A DNA stretch of 64,000 nt from Neiella holothuriorum (GCF_019457915.1 NZ_JAHZSS010000021.1:1-64000); one strand, 5' to 3'; shown: positions 1 through 8,491, counted from the first letter of the stretch. The notes: generated by a model not told the origin, from the letters alone. Program-made: numbers and translations.

Positions 1-866
1 CTGGTCAATGTGATCGGCGTTTGACCGGTCACCGTTAAGGTGTCACCCGCAACCGCATCGTCTGGCAAGGTCACCGTGACCCCAACCGTGCCGCTCAATT
101 CCGCGTCGCTGATCTCACCATCGTTGTCCGCATCTTCGGTGATCACCACCGTCGGCGCACTCGGGGCTGTGTCATCCACCGGAGGGGTGACAACTGGCGC
201 CTCAACCAGCAAGGCACTGTCGCTACCCGCAGCTGATTCATTGTCGGCTTGATCCGTGACGGTCGCTTCAACGGTGATGGTGTCACCCGCTGCTGGCGCA
301 TCGTATTCAAAGGTCAGCTCGCCATCACTGATATGACTGCTGGTCAGTGTGATCGGCGTTTGACCGGTCACCGTTAAGGTGTCACCCGCAACCGCATCGT
401 CTGGCAAAGTCACCGTGACCCCAACTGTGCCGTTCAATTCCGCGTCGCTGATCTCACCATCGTTGTTCGCATCTTCGGTGATCTGCACCGTCGGCGCACT
501 CGGCGCGGTGTCATCCACCGGTGGGGTGACAACTGGCGCCTCAACTACCAAGGCACTGTCGCTACCCGCAGCCGATTCATTGTCGGCTTGATCCGTAACG
601 GTCGCTTCAACGGTGATGGTGTCACCCGCCGCTGGCGCATCGTATTCAAAGGTCAGCTCGCCATCACTGATATGACTGCTGGTCAATGTGATCGGCGTTT
701 GACCGGTCACCGTTAAGGTGTCTCCCGCAACCGCATCGTCTGGCAAGGTCACCGTGACCCCAACCGTGCCGCTCAATTCCGCGTCGCTGATCTCACCATC
801 GTTGTCCGCATCTTCGGTGATCTGCACCGTCGGCGCACTCGGGGCGGTGTCATCCACCGGTGGCGA
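1..866 (-). repeat. 339-nt tandem repeats (113-residue adhesin domains)
   Basis: About 2.5 nearly identical copies with a 339-base period inside the adhesin reading frame. Each encodes an Ig-like domain beginning near VDDTAPSAPTVQITED and containing an acidic stretch DADNDGEISDAELNG that may bind calcium. Copies differ by only a few bases, suggesting recent duplication or gene conversion. The array continues past the left edge. Confidence 0.9.
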
Positions 867-3800
867 TGAGTTGACTACGAAACCTGTTGTGTCCTCAGGG
901 GCATCATTACCTTGAGCATCACTGCCGGTAATGGTCGCTGTGTACTCGCCATCTTCTAGTGCCGCGTCATCTGGTAGGGTGAACTCCCAATTGCCGGCGC
1001 TATCTGGCGTGACTGCATAGTCAATGCCGTTCACTGTCAGGGTTAAATTACCCTCGGTGTTGGCACTTGTGCCCGAGAAAGTTGGCGTGGTGTCTTCACC
1101 CGGTGTAGCGGCGTTGATGCTGACCGTTGGCAGTTGGTCGACTTCGAAATTAGTGGACGCATCAGGGGCGTCATTGCCTTGAGCGTCCGAGCCAGTAATG
1201 GTGGCCGTGTACTCGCCATCTTCTAGTGCTGCGTCATCTGGCAGGGTGAATTCCCAATTGCCGTCGCTATCTGGCGTGATTGCATAGTCAATGCCGTTCA
1301 CTGTCAGGGTTAAATTACCCTCGGTGTTCGATGAGGTGCCTGAGAAGGTTGGCGTGGTGTCTTCACCCGGTGTGGCGGCGTTAATGGAAACGGTAGGCAG
1401 TTGATCGACTTCGAAATTAGTGGACGCATCAGGCGCATCATTGCCTTGGGCGTCACTGCCGGTAATGGTCGCCGTGTACTCGCCATCTTCCAAGGCTGCG
1501 TCATCTGGCAGGGTGAATTCCCAATTGCCGGCGCTATCTGGCGTGACTGCATAGTCAATGCCGTTGACCGTCAGGGTTAAATTACCCTCGGTATTGGCGC
1601 TCGTGCCCGAGAAAGTTGGTGTGGTGTCTTCACCTGGTGTAGCGGCGTTAATAGAAACCGTTGGCAGTTGATCGACTTCGAAATTAGTGGACGCATCAGG
1701 GGCATCATTGCCTTGTGCATCACTGCCCGTAATGGTCGCCGTGTACTCGCCATCTTCCAATGCTGCGTCATCTGGCAAGGTGAATTCCCAATTGCCGTCG
1801 CTATCTGGCGTGACTGCATAGTCAATGCCGTTCACTGTCAGGGTTAAATTACCCTCGGTGTTCGATGACATACCTGAGAAGGTCGGCGTGGTGTCTTCAC
1901 CCGGTGTAGCGGCGTTGATGCTGACCGTTGGCAGTTGGTCGACTTCGAAATTAGTGGACGCATCAGGGGCGTCATTGCCTTGAGCGTCCGAGCCAGTAAT
2001 GGTGGCCGTGTACTCGCCATCTTCTAGTGCTGCGTCATCTGGCAGGGTGAATTCCCAATTGCCGTCGCTATCTGGCGTGATTGCATAGTCAATGCCGTTC
2101 ACTGTCAGGGTTAAATTACCCTCGGTGTTCGATGAGGTGCCTGAGAAGGTTGGCGTGGTGTCTTCACCCGGTGTGGCGGCGTTAATGGAAACCGTTGGCA
2201 GTTGATCGACTTCGAACTCAACAGCGTCCTCAGGGGCATCATTGCCTTGTGCATCACTGCCAGTAATGGTGGCCGTGTACTCGCCGTCGTCTAGTGCCGC
2301 GTCATCTGGCAGGGTGAATTCCCAATTGCCGTCGCTATCGGGTGTCACCGCATAGTCAATACCGTTGACCGTCAGGGTTAAATTACCCTCGGTGTTCGAT
2401 GAGGTGCCTGAGAAGGTTGGTGTGGTGTCTTCGCCCGGTGTGGCGGCGTTAATGGAAACGGTAGGCAATTGATCCACTTCGAACTCAACAGCGTCCTCAG
2501 GCGCATCATTGCCTTGGGCATCACTGCCGGTAATGGTGGCCGTGTACTCGCCATCTTCCAATGCTGCGTCATCTGGCAGGGTAAATTCCCAATTGCCGTC
2601 ACTATCTGGCGTGACCGCATAGTCAACACCGTTCACTGTCAGGGTTAAATTACCCTCGGTGTTGGTGCTCGTGCCTGAGAAGGTTGGCGTGGTGTCTTCG
2701 CCCGGCGTGGCAGCGTTGATGCTGACCGTTGGTAATTGATCGACTTCGAACTCAACAGCGTCCTCAGGGGCATCATTACCTTGAGCGTCCGAGCCAGTAA
2801 TGGTGGCCGTGTACTCGCCGTCTTCTAGTGCTGCGTCATCTGGCAGGGTGAATTCCCAATTGCCGTCGCTATCTGGCGTGACTGCATAGTCAATGCCGTT
2901 CACTGTCAGGGTTAAATTACCCTCGGTGTTGGTGCTAGTGCCTGAGAAGGTTGGCGTGGTGTCTTCACCTAGTGTAGCGGCGTTAATAGAAACCGTTGGC
3001 AGTTGATCGACTTCGAACTCAACAGCGTCCTCAGGGGCGTCATTGCCTTGGGCGTCACTGCCGGTAATGGTCGCGGTGTACTCGCCGTCTTCTAGTGCCG
3101 CGTCATCTGGCAGGGTGAATTCCCAATTGCCGTCGCTATCTGGCGTCACCGCATAGTCAATGCCGTTCACTGTCAGGGTTAAATTACCCTCGGTGTTCGA
3201 TGAAGTGCCTGAGAAAGTTGGCGTGGTGTCTTCACCCGGCGTGGCGGCGTTGATGGTTACTGTAGGTAACAAGTCATACACCACATCGTCTGATGCGGAA
3301 GCACTATCCCCAGCTTCGTTAGTCCCCGTAACAGTTACCGTTACAGGTCCTTCATTTAAATCGTCGATGTCGCTAATGACGATAACAAATGAGCCATCTT
3401 CGGCAACGACGCCTGCTCCGGTAACAGTATTGCCATCTGCATCGGTTAGCACGACGTCGAGTACTGCGCCTTCTTCGATGTCGGTGGCAACACCAGAAAT
3501 CACAACACTGGTGCTTTCATCGTAATTAACTTCTGCGCCATCAATAGAAATGGTTGGGTTTGTTTGCTCTGACTCTTCAGGGTTGCCGTCCGAAAAGTCA
3601 AGCAAAGTAGGCGCGACTACGTCAGGGATCTCAGTATCTAAACCACTACTGATCTCTTGTTCGTTGGCTGTTCGAGCGATATTTTCAGGCGGATTCAAGC
3701 CGCCACTTTGACCTGCACCGGCTGCAGCTGCGGGTAGGTCAACGGTTGGATCGGCACCTTCTAACAACGCTTGTTGAATGGCTTCAATGTCTGCCAGTGT

Positions 3801-4106
3801 TTCTTCGTCGTCATTGGCAATCAAACCAGACAAATCGGTGTTTATTTCAGCCGAATCGGCATCAGGGGTAGCCAACGACGCAAGCGCTGCTGATAGCGGC
3901 CCCTGCAGTTGTATTAAACGCCCATCGGCGGTTTTCAATTGGATGGTTGCGCCAGGCTCAAGCGTAAGAGAAGCATCACTTGGAATGGGTTCGCCAGGGC
4001 GTACCGGCAGTTGGTCGCCATTTGGCAACAAAATTAGGGCTTGGCCCTGGACTGCTGTAACGTCTACAGCTTGTGTTACATCAATGGTCGAAAGTTGATC
4101 ATTCAC
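1..4106 (-). CDS. LapA-like giant repeat adhesin, N-terminal part (runs off window)
   Basis: This is the first 1368 residues of a very large cell-surface adhesin; the rest lies beyond the left edge. The frame is open from a GTG at 4106, which has a G-rich ribosome-binding site (AGGGGG) just upstream, down to base 1. Residues about 1-125 look like the retention module of LapA-type RTX adhesins: a short beta-rich segment (GQALILLPNGDQLPVRPGE, then GATIQLKTADGRLIQLQGP). It is followed by AAAAG at residues 126-130, which matches the di-alanine site cut by LapG-type proteases. After a Ser/Glu-rich linker and one divergent Ig-like domain come nine 89-residue Ig-like repeats, then at least two and a half 113-residue repeats. 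In this family the retention module holds the protein in the outer-membrane pore until LapG releases it, under control of the c-di-GMP receptor LapD. No lapD, lapG or type I secretion genes are in the window. There is no Sec signal peptide, as expected for type I secretion. Confidence 0.88.
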   Translation of the reverse strand, partial: MNDQLSTIDVTQAVDVTAVQGQALILLPNGDQLPVRPGEPIPSDASLTLEPGATIQLKTADGRLIQLQGPLSAALASLATPDADSAEINTDLSGLIANDDEETLADIEAIQQALLEGADPTVDLPAAAAGAGQSGGLNPPENIARTANEQEISSGLDTEIPDVVAPTLLDFSDGNPEESEQTNPTISIDGAEVNYDESTSVVISGVATDIEEGAVLDVVLTDADGNTVTGAGVVAEDGSFVIVISDIDDLNEGPVTVTVTGTNEAGDSASASDDVVYDLLPTVTINAATPGEDTTPTFSGTSSNTEGNLTLTVNGIDYAVTPDSDGNWEFTLPDDAALEDGEYTATITGSDAQGNDAPEDAVEFEVDQLPTVSINAATLGEDTTPTFSGTSTNTEGNLTLTVNGIDYAVTPDSDGNWEFTLPDDAALEDGEYTATITGSDAQGNDAPEDAVEFEVDQLPTVSINAATPGEDTTPTFSGTSTNTEGNLTLTVNGVDYAVTPDSDGNWEFTLPDDAALEDGEYTATITGSDAQGNDAPEDAVEFEVDQLPTVSINAATPGEDTTPTFSGTSSNTEGNLTLTVNGIDYAVTPDSDGNWEFTLPDDAALDDGEYTATITGSDAQGNDAPEDAVEFEVDQLPTVSINAATPGEDTTPTFSGTSSNTEGNLTLTVNGIDYAITPDSDGNWEFTLPDDAALEDGEYTATITGSDAQGNDAPDASTNFEVDQLPTVSINAATPGEDTTPTFSGMSSNTEGNLTLTVNGIDYAVTPDSDGNWEFTLPDDAALEDGEYTATITGSDAQGNDAPDASTNFEVDQLPTVSINAATPGEDTTPTFSGTSANTEGNLTLTVNGIDYAVTPDSAGNWEFTLPDDAALEDGEYTATITGSDAQGNDAPDASTNFEVDQLPTVSINAATPGEDTTPTFSGTSSNTEGNLTLTVNGIDYAITPDSDGNWEFTLPDDAALEDGEYTATITGSDAQGNDAPDASTNFEVDQLPTVSINAATPGEDTTPTFSGTSANTEGNLTLTVNGIDYAVTPDSAGNWEFTLPDDAALEDGEYTATITGSDAQGNDAPEDTTGFVVNSSPPVDDTAPSAPTVQITEDADNDGEISDAELSGTVGVTVTLPDDAVAGDTLTVTGQTPITLTSSHISDGELTFEYDAPAAGDTITVEATVTDQADNESAAGSDSALVVEAPVVTPPVDDTAPSAPTVQITEDANNDGEISDAELNGTVGVTVTLPDDAVAGDTLTVTGQTPITLTSSHISDGELTFEYDAPAAGDTITVEATVTDQADNESAAGSDSALLVEAPVVTPPVDDTAPSAPTVVITEDADNDGEISDAELSGTVGVTVTLPDDAVAGDTLTVTGQTPITLT
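867..3269 (-). repeat. 267-nt tandem repeats, nine copies (89-residue adhesin domains)
   Basis: Nine in-frame copies of an 89-codon unit. Each encodes LPTVSINAATPGEDTTPTFS, then a Ser/Asn-rich turn, NLTLTVNGIDYAVTPDSDG and TATITGSDAQGNDAPED. Unit boundaries fall exactly every 267 bases from 3269 downwards. Variation is concentrated in a few positions (SSN/STN/SAN, AVEFE versus STNFE), giving a mosaic pattern typical of exchange between copies. The last unit (867-1133) is the most divergent at its end, where the second repeat type takes over. Confidence 0.92.
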
Positions 4107-4228
4107 GGCTCTACCCCCTGACTTCTCCCACGCAACAACTGACTACTGGCAACAGGAACTCGTAACAGCAGACATGACGTGAGCTCAATATGCCGACTGT
4201 AAAGCATTTGTTGAGCAAAAGAAAAATT

Positions 4229-4251
4229 TTTGGGGCGCAACAATTTGCGCC
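4229..4251 (-). terminator. Possible terminator after the GAF-PAS-REC gene
   Basis: Inverted repeat GGCGCAA / TTGCGCC (4234-4240 and 4245-4251) with a four-base loop, lying 52 bases beyond the stop of the GAF-PAS-REC gene and before the adhesin. On the minus strand it is followed by an A/T-rich run rather than a clean T tract, so termination may be partial and some read-through into the adhesin is possible. Confidence 0.45.
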
Positions 4252-4302
4252 ATGTGATCTTTATTGCGATTCGCCGTTAGTGATTAATTACTTTTTACAC
4301 CT

Positions 4303-5727
4303 TTAGTTTGTGAGCAATTGCCCTAGCTCCTGCTGCAACACATTGAGGCGAACAGGCTTTTCAATAAAACCATTCATGCCTGACGCCGCGACTTGTTCAC
4401 CGCGCTCGCCAAAACTACAGCCGGTTAACGCTAGAATTGGCATCGTCAAGCCTTTATCGCGCATCGCTCGGCTAACTTCTTCGCCACTCATGTCAGGCAT
4501 TTCCAAGTCCATTAGAACAGCATCAACAGATTCCAAGTCGTCAAAGTTCAGCGCTTTAACTCCACTTTCAACCACACTGGTGGTGTAGCCTAAATTAACC
4601 AACATGAGCTGCGTGATCATTTGGCTCGACTCGCAATCGTCAACCAGCAACACATGACTTGCTTGGGAGACATCCGCCAGCACGTTCTCGGTATCGTGTT
4701 CAATCAATTTCGAACGGTTGGAGACTTGCTGAATTTGCTGGCTAAGCTGACGATCTTGAGATTTACGCAGCGAAATGTTTTTAGCTGTGCCGCGATAGCC
4801 AAGAAAAACACCTTGCTCTGAATAGAAGGGTTCGCCATTAATGCGTATCCAGACTGGATTTCGTTTAGGAAGCGCCAATTCAAATTCGAATCCACGAATT
4901 GGTTGTCGCTCCTGAAAAGTACGGGTCACGGCAAACCATTTATTCAAATTCTGGCTTTCGGTGGCGGTCCGCAGCTCCATAATGGTTTTGCCATACAAGT
5001 TACCTCTTAATTCAGGTAGCTCATTGTCATCAAGTTTGGAGGTATATGAGAAACGGAATTCTTCATCAACTTCCCAGAACCAATCTGATGAGGTTCGAGC
5101 AAAACAGGCCAACCGTTTTTGTGAATGACGCAATTCATTGGTACGACGCGCCACGAGATCGCGTAACTTTAAGTCATATTCAAGGTTTTGAAGACGCTGT
5201 TCGGCCATGGGCTTTAAGCGTCGAACCGCTTCTTTCTGATTTGGCGTAAATGAGTTTTTTTCAGCATGAAACAGCACAACCAGGCTGACTCCAGCAACAG
5301 ATTCCAAACCAAATACCAGCGCCGATCCAGCTAACTCACAAATGTCTCGCTCTTGCTGGCGGAATTCATCAACCTGCTCAGGTTTAAATAATGCAACCAC
5401 ATCACCATTTAACGCTCGCTCGAAAACCTGCCCCGATTGCCACACTGAATTCACCAGTACATTGGTACTGGCAAAGCTTGAGGTCCAAATGAGAGAAAGC
5501 TCGCTGCTTCGCTCCAAGACAGCAACGTGCTGATGACCAGTCAACACCTGCAACCCTTGTAGCAAGGTGGTGAGTAACTCAGTGCGCGACTGGGCCGAGC
5601 CCGTAACTTGCATAATATCGAGTAGCGCAGCGGCATCCGTTTGCTGCTGCTGTACTTGATCATTGCGTCGCAACAGATCTAACAGCTTTTCCTGTAACCC
5701 TTCATTATCAAGGTCGTTAGGTTGCAT
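4303..5727 (-). CDS. GAF-PAS-receiver protein lacking a kinase core
   Basis: A 474-residue cytoplasmic signalling protein. Residues about 45-175 resemble a GAF domain and 208-322 a PAS domain (DWFWEVDEEFRFSYTS ... GYRGTAKNISLRK). Residues 357-474 form a receiver domain with acidic pair D363/D364, phospho-acceptor D407 (VLMDLEMPDMSG), T435 and K457. Only about 35 residues separate PAS and receiver domains, so there is no HisKA/HATPase module; the architecture is that of a hybrid histidine kinase without its catalytic centre. It begins two bases after the FIST gene, and the Hpt gene opens the operon, so the receiver is a natural phosphoryl partner of that Hpt protein. The start has a strong AGAGGGGG site. 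The domain reading is firm; ligand and output are unknown. Confidence 0.85.
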   Translation of the reverse strand: MQPNDLDNEGLQEKLLDLLRRNDQVQQQQTDAAALLDIMQVTGSAQSRTELLTTLLQGLQVLTGHQHVAVLERSSELSLIWTSSFASTNVLVNSVWQSGQVFERALNGDVVALFKPEQVDEFRQQERDICELAGSALVFGLESVAGVSLVVLFHAEKNSFTPNQKEAVRRLKPMAEQRLQNLEYDLKLRDLVARRTNELRHSQKRLACFARTSSDWFWEVDEEFRFSYTSKLDDNELPELRGNLYGKTIMELRTATESQNLNKWFAVTRTFQERQPIRGFEFELALPKRNPVWIRINGEPFYSEQGVFLGYRGTAKNISLRKSQDRQLSQQIQQVSNRSKLIEHDTENVLADVSQASHVLLVDDCESSQMITQLMLVNLGYTTSVVESGVKALNFDDLESVDAVLMDLEMPDMSGEEVSRAMRDKGLTMPILALTGCSFGERGEQVAASGMNGFIEKPVRLNVLQQELGQLLTN

Positions 5728-5729
5728 CG

Positions 5730-6944
5730 TTAAGCCCCCTCTGCGAAGAAAACCAATGCCGCGATCATTAAGTTTCCGTGGATATTTTTAGACTCCAGTA
5801 ACGGCCCTTGTTCACCGTAAGTAAACAACGTAATAAATGGCGTTGTCTCACCAAGTACTGCCGACATGGATTGACGGACTTCGTCTAAATCACTGGAAAC
5901 CACCTGCTTACAGCAAGCGCAATACACCACCAACGCACCGGCGGGTGTACTTCCAAGTCGACCCTCTGGCGTCATCTGCTTTGCCCCTTCGAGCACGCGT
6001 TGGCTTCGCCCCCGCAGACTCTGTTCGGTGCCATGCATCAGGTAGATCGATTCGCCTTCTGCCAACTCGGCGAGAAATTCAATGCTCTGCTCTTTTACCG
6101 CTACCGGCAACACCAATGAGAATACCGGCATATTGTGGTGTTCACCGATGACTCGACCGACCGGAAGTTGAGTCCAACGTTGCTGCTCAATAGCTTCTTG
6201 CACCGGCTGACCAATGGCATGCTGGTAAACTTGCAACGCTGGCCGACCATCAAGTTCAAAAATTTCTCGTCCCTGAGCTTTGGTCACTACGCCCAAAGAC
6301 TTCGCCATTGCGCAGCCGGAGTGAAACGAATAACCAACTCGACCTGACGGAAACAGCACCGCCAGTGCTAGCCCCGCTGACGATGAACGGCCGGCGCCGT
6401 GAATGGCCAACGCATTACCGCCAGGGTTTGGCGCCGCTGCACCACCAATCACAGGAACCGCGCCGCCGACTTCTTGTTCGAGAGTTCTTAAAATACACTC
6501 TTCTTGACCCGGGCTGGAGTGTAGCCAAATCAGTGCCGGTTGTTCGCCCGGCCGATTGGCCGATAACAACGCATCTTCCAATGCGTTTCTAGTTGCTTGC
6601 TCAATGGGCTCTTGGTTAGCAAGTGCTTGTTCCTGTTGTTTATAGGCTTGCATACCAACCCCATAACTACCGGCACTATCTGATAGTGCCCAAACCCCTA
6701 AGCTGTCGCCCGAATCCGACACGCAATGACCTTGTTCCGATAGAATGCCACCAAAGCTGCTACAACCAATCACTGCCGCATCAGGAAACGCCCGTTGCAG
6801 CAAGGTTGCACATTCACTGAAATGAGCCGCAGGCGAGCCAGCAACGACCAATAAATCCGGCGATTGCATTGCCAACAACGCTTGTACTTCCTGTACAGCG
6901 AGGCTTGCTTGCCCGAGCTTTGATTGAACTGTTTCTATTTGCAT
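5730..6944 (-). CDS. FIST domain sensory protein (NosP-like family)
   Basis: A 404-residue soluble protein with a FIST_N domain (VIGCSSFGGILSEQG near residue 60) and a FIST_C domain near the C-terminus (LVVYCACCKQVV, FTYGEQGP, HGNLMIAALVF). FIST proteins are sensory input modules. One subgroup, NosP, binds haem and senses nitric oxide, and acts with a neighbouring kinase and Hpt protein to control biofilm. Here the gene lies between hpt (23-base gap) and the GAF-PAS-REC gene (2-base gap), all on the minus strand, and is clearly part of their operon. No membrane segment or signal peptide is seen. Membership of the FIST family is well supported; haem or NO binding is inferred only from the family and context. 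Confidence 0.85.
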   Translation of the reverse strand: MQIETVQSKLGQASLAVQEVQALLAMQSPDLLVVAGSPAAHFSECATLLQRAFPDAAVIGCSSFGGILSEQGHCVSDSGDSLGVWALSDSAGSYGVGMQAYKQQEQALANQEPIEQATRNALEDALLSANRPGEQPALIWLHSSPGQEECILRTLEQEVGGAVPVIGGAAAPNPGGNALAIHGAGRSSSAGLALAVLFPSGRVGYSFHSGCAMAKSLGVVTKAQGREIFELDGRPALQVYQHAIGQPVQEAIEQQRWTQLPVGRVIGEHHNMPVFSLVLPVAVKEQSIEFLAELAEGESIYLMHGTEQSLRGRSQRVLEGAKQMTPEGRLGSTPAGALVVYCACCKQVVSSDLDEVRQSMSAVLGETTPFITLFTYGEQGPLLESKNIHGNLMIAALVFFAEGA

Positions 6945-6967
6945 TCGATTCCTGTCACTCCAATTCG

Positions 6968-7309
6968 TTACTTAAGCATGTTTCGCAATGCTGACAATGT
7001 TTCGAGGTACACTTGTACGAGCGGTGCGATATTCGTTTGGGTGTGAGGGTTTTGTTTGAGCGCAGCGTCTAGTTGGCTGGCTTGTTTCGCGAGCGCTTCG
7101 GCTCCGATGGCGGCGGCACTACTTTTTAAGGTGTGGTAACAACGTTTTAATTCGTCGCGAGATAAAGACGAAAGCTCGGAAAGCGTTTGCTCTCCTTCTT
7201 TGATAAAGGTGGCAATAACAACAGGCAACATCTCGCTACCAATTTGTTGTTTCAAATTGTCTAACGTCTGATGATTGATCAATTGCTGGTGCGCATCCAT
7301 CGCAGCCAT
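6968..7309 (-). CDS. Stand-alone histidine phosphotransfer (Hpt) protein
   Basis: A 113-residue protein consisting of a single Hpt domain. The phosphorylatable histidine is H59 in the motif CYHTLKSSAAAIGA, the usual HxLKGxA-like helix. Such proteins pass phosphoryl groups between receiver domains in multistep relays. It is the first gene of the hpt-FIST-GAF/PAS/REC operon, so its likely partners are the receiver domain encoded two genes downstream and an unlinked hybrid kinase. The ATG at 7309 has a short GGGA site. Confidence 0.85.
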   Translation of the reverse strand: MAAMDAHQQLINHQTLDNLKQQIGSEMLPVVIATFIKEGEQTLSELSSLSRDELKRCYHTLKSSAAAIGAEALAKQASQLDAALKQNPHTQTNIAPLVQVYLETLSALRNMLK

Positions 7310-7465
7310 ATCGTCCCAATAGTATGCAGGAAGAAAATACTAACCTTATTTTCCACACAAATGAAACGTGCGACACCAGAAGTCCAACTCAAGCCTTGAA
7401 AAAGGCACAAATCATCCGCATGTTATCGACAGCCTTAAGTCAAACTACACAGTGAATTCATAACC

Positions 7466-8323
7466 ATGCAAGCTACCAATATTGTTGATATTAACGTCCA
7501 AAATTTCCAACAAGTCATCTTAGAAGGCTCTAAACAACAGATTGTGGTCATTGAGTTCTGGGCAGAAGGCCATGAGCCGTGTGTGGAAGTGTCTGCGAGT
7601 TTGAACAAATTGGCGTTGGAATATCAGCAACATTTCACGCTAGCGCGTATCGATTGTGCTGTTGAGCAGCAAATTGCCATGCAGTTTGGTGTGCAAGCGC
7701 TACCAACCGTTGCGGTATTTAAAGATGGCCAGGGCGTTGATGGCTTAGTGGGGCCGCAACCAGAAGCGGCGCTGCGAGAAATGATTGAAAAATTCCTGCC
7801 AAAAGAGCACGAAACACTACTTGCTGACGCGCGGATGTTACTCGGCACAGGTCAATTCAACGAAGCCCTGCCGCTGCTAGCCAAAGCTCATGAATTAGCG
7901 CCTGAGATCGCTGAAATCAAATTGGCATTGGCGGATGCAAGCATCCAAGCGGGTCGCTTAGAGCTGGCTGCCGATCTCTTAAATAGCATTGGCCTAGCCG
8001 ATCAAAACGGCGACTACCACAACCTTTGTTCTGCGTTGGAAATCCGACAGCAAGCAGCCGACTCACCAGAAATCAGAACCCTAATCGAACAAGTCCAACA
8101 ACAACCAGATAACCACGAGTTAAAGCTACAACTTGCCGCACAATTAAACGAAGTTGGCCGCGCGGAAGAAGCTTTATCCATGCTGTTTGACGTTTTAAAG
8201 AACGACTTAAATGCGCTAGATGGCGCTCTGAAAAAAGGCTTTATGGATTTGTTGGCCGCTCAACCAGCCGGCGACGCTACGGCTGCCAGTTACCGCCGTA
8301 AACTCTACAGCTTGCTGTACTAA
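7466..8323 (+). CDS. cnoX: Co-chaperone CnoX (YbbN), thioredoxin-fold plus TPR
   Basis: A 285-residue protein. Residues about 1-110 have a thioredoxin fold and about 115-285 are helical TPR-like repeats, as in E. coli CnoX/YbbN. The thioredoxin active site is degenerate: where CxxC is expected the sequence reads HEPC (residues 36-39), keeping one cysteine. CnoX proteins of this type act as holdases that protect substrates from oxidation and hand them to GroEL/DnaK rather than as disulfide reductases. It is transcribed away from the hpt operon and no co-transcribed gene follows. Confidence 0.88.
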   Translation: MQATNIVDINVQNFQQVILEGSKQQIVVIEFWAEGHEPCVEVSASLNKLALEYQQHFTLARIDCAVEQQIAMQFGVQALPTVAVFKDGQGVDGLVGPQPEAALREMIEKFLPKEHETLLADARMLLGTGQFNEALPLLAKAHELAPEIAEIKLALADASIQAGRLELAADLLNSIGLADQNGDYHNLCSALEIRQQAADSPEIRTLIEQVQQQPDNHELKLQLAAQLNEVGRAEEALSMLFDVLKNDLNALDGALKKGFMDLLAAQPAGDATAASYRRKLYSLLY

Positions 8324-8414
8324 ATTTGACGAACTGACTCGCTAGAAATTGAGGTTCGCCAGCGTCCTCTCACAAAGAGAATGGGGCGCGACGGAAGCTC
8401 ATGGAGTGCGTTGA

Positions 8415-8453
8415 ACTGTGTGAATGTACTGTGTGAATGTACTGTGTGAATGA
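8415..8453. repeat. Three tandem copies of a 13-base sequence
   Basis: ACTGTGTGAATGT occurs three times head to tail (8415-8427, 8428-8440, 8441-8453; the last copy ends in A) between the convergent cnoX and TauE-family genes. It is followed by a 7-bp inverted repeat GGCGCTG/CAGCGCC (8455-8461, 8473-8479) without a T tract, possibly a weak bidirectional terminator. Confidence 0.8.
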
Positions 8454-8491
8454 TGGCGCTGCGATGAAATAACAGCGCCCGATCGTGACGT

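Noticed and set aside
40-915. Plus-strand open frames of 65-70 residues repeated every 339 bases
   Set aside because: They are the antisense reading of the 339-base adhesin repeats; the minus-strand frame is continuous and makes sense.
1310-2629. Short minus-strand frames rich in Met/Arg/Pro at 267-base intervals
   Set aside because: These are out-of-frame readings of the 267-base repeats, not separate genes.
1-3269. Tandem repeats considered as a possible CRISPR or satellite array
   Set aside because: The repeats are long, directly adjacent, in frame and encode Ig-like domains; there are no spacers.
4310-5533. Several plus-strand frames opposite the GAF-PAS-REC gene
   Set aside because: Antisense shadows of a well-supported gene.
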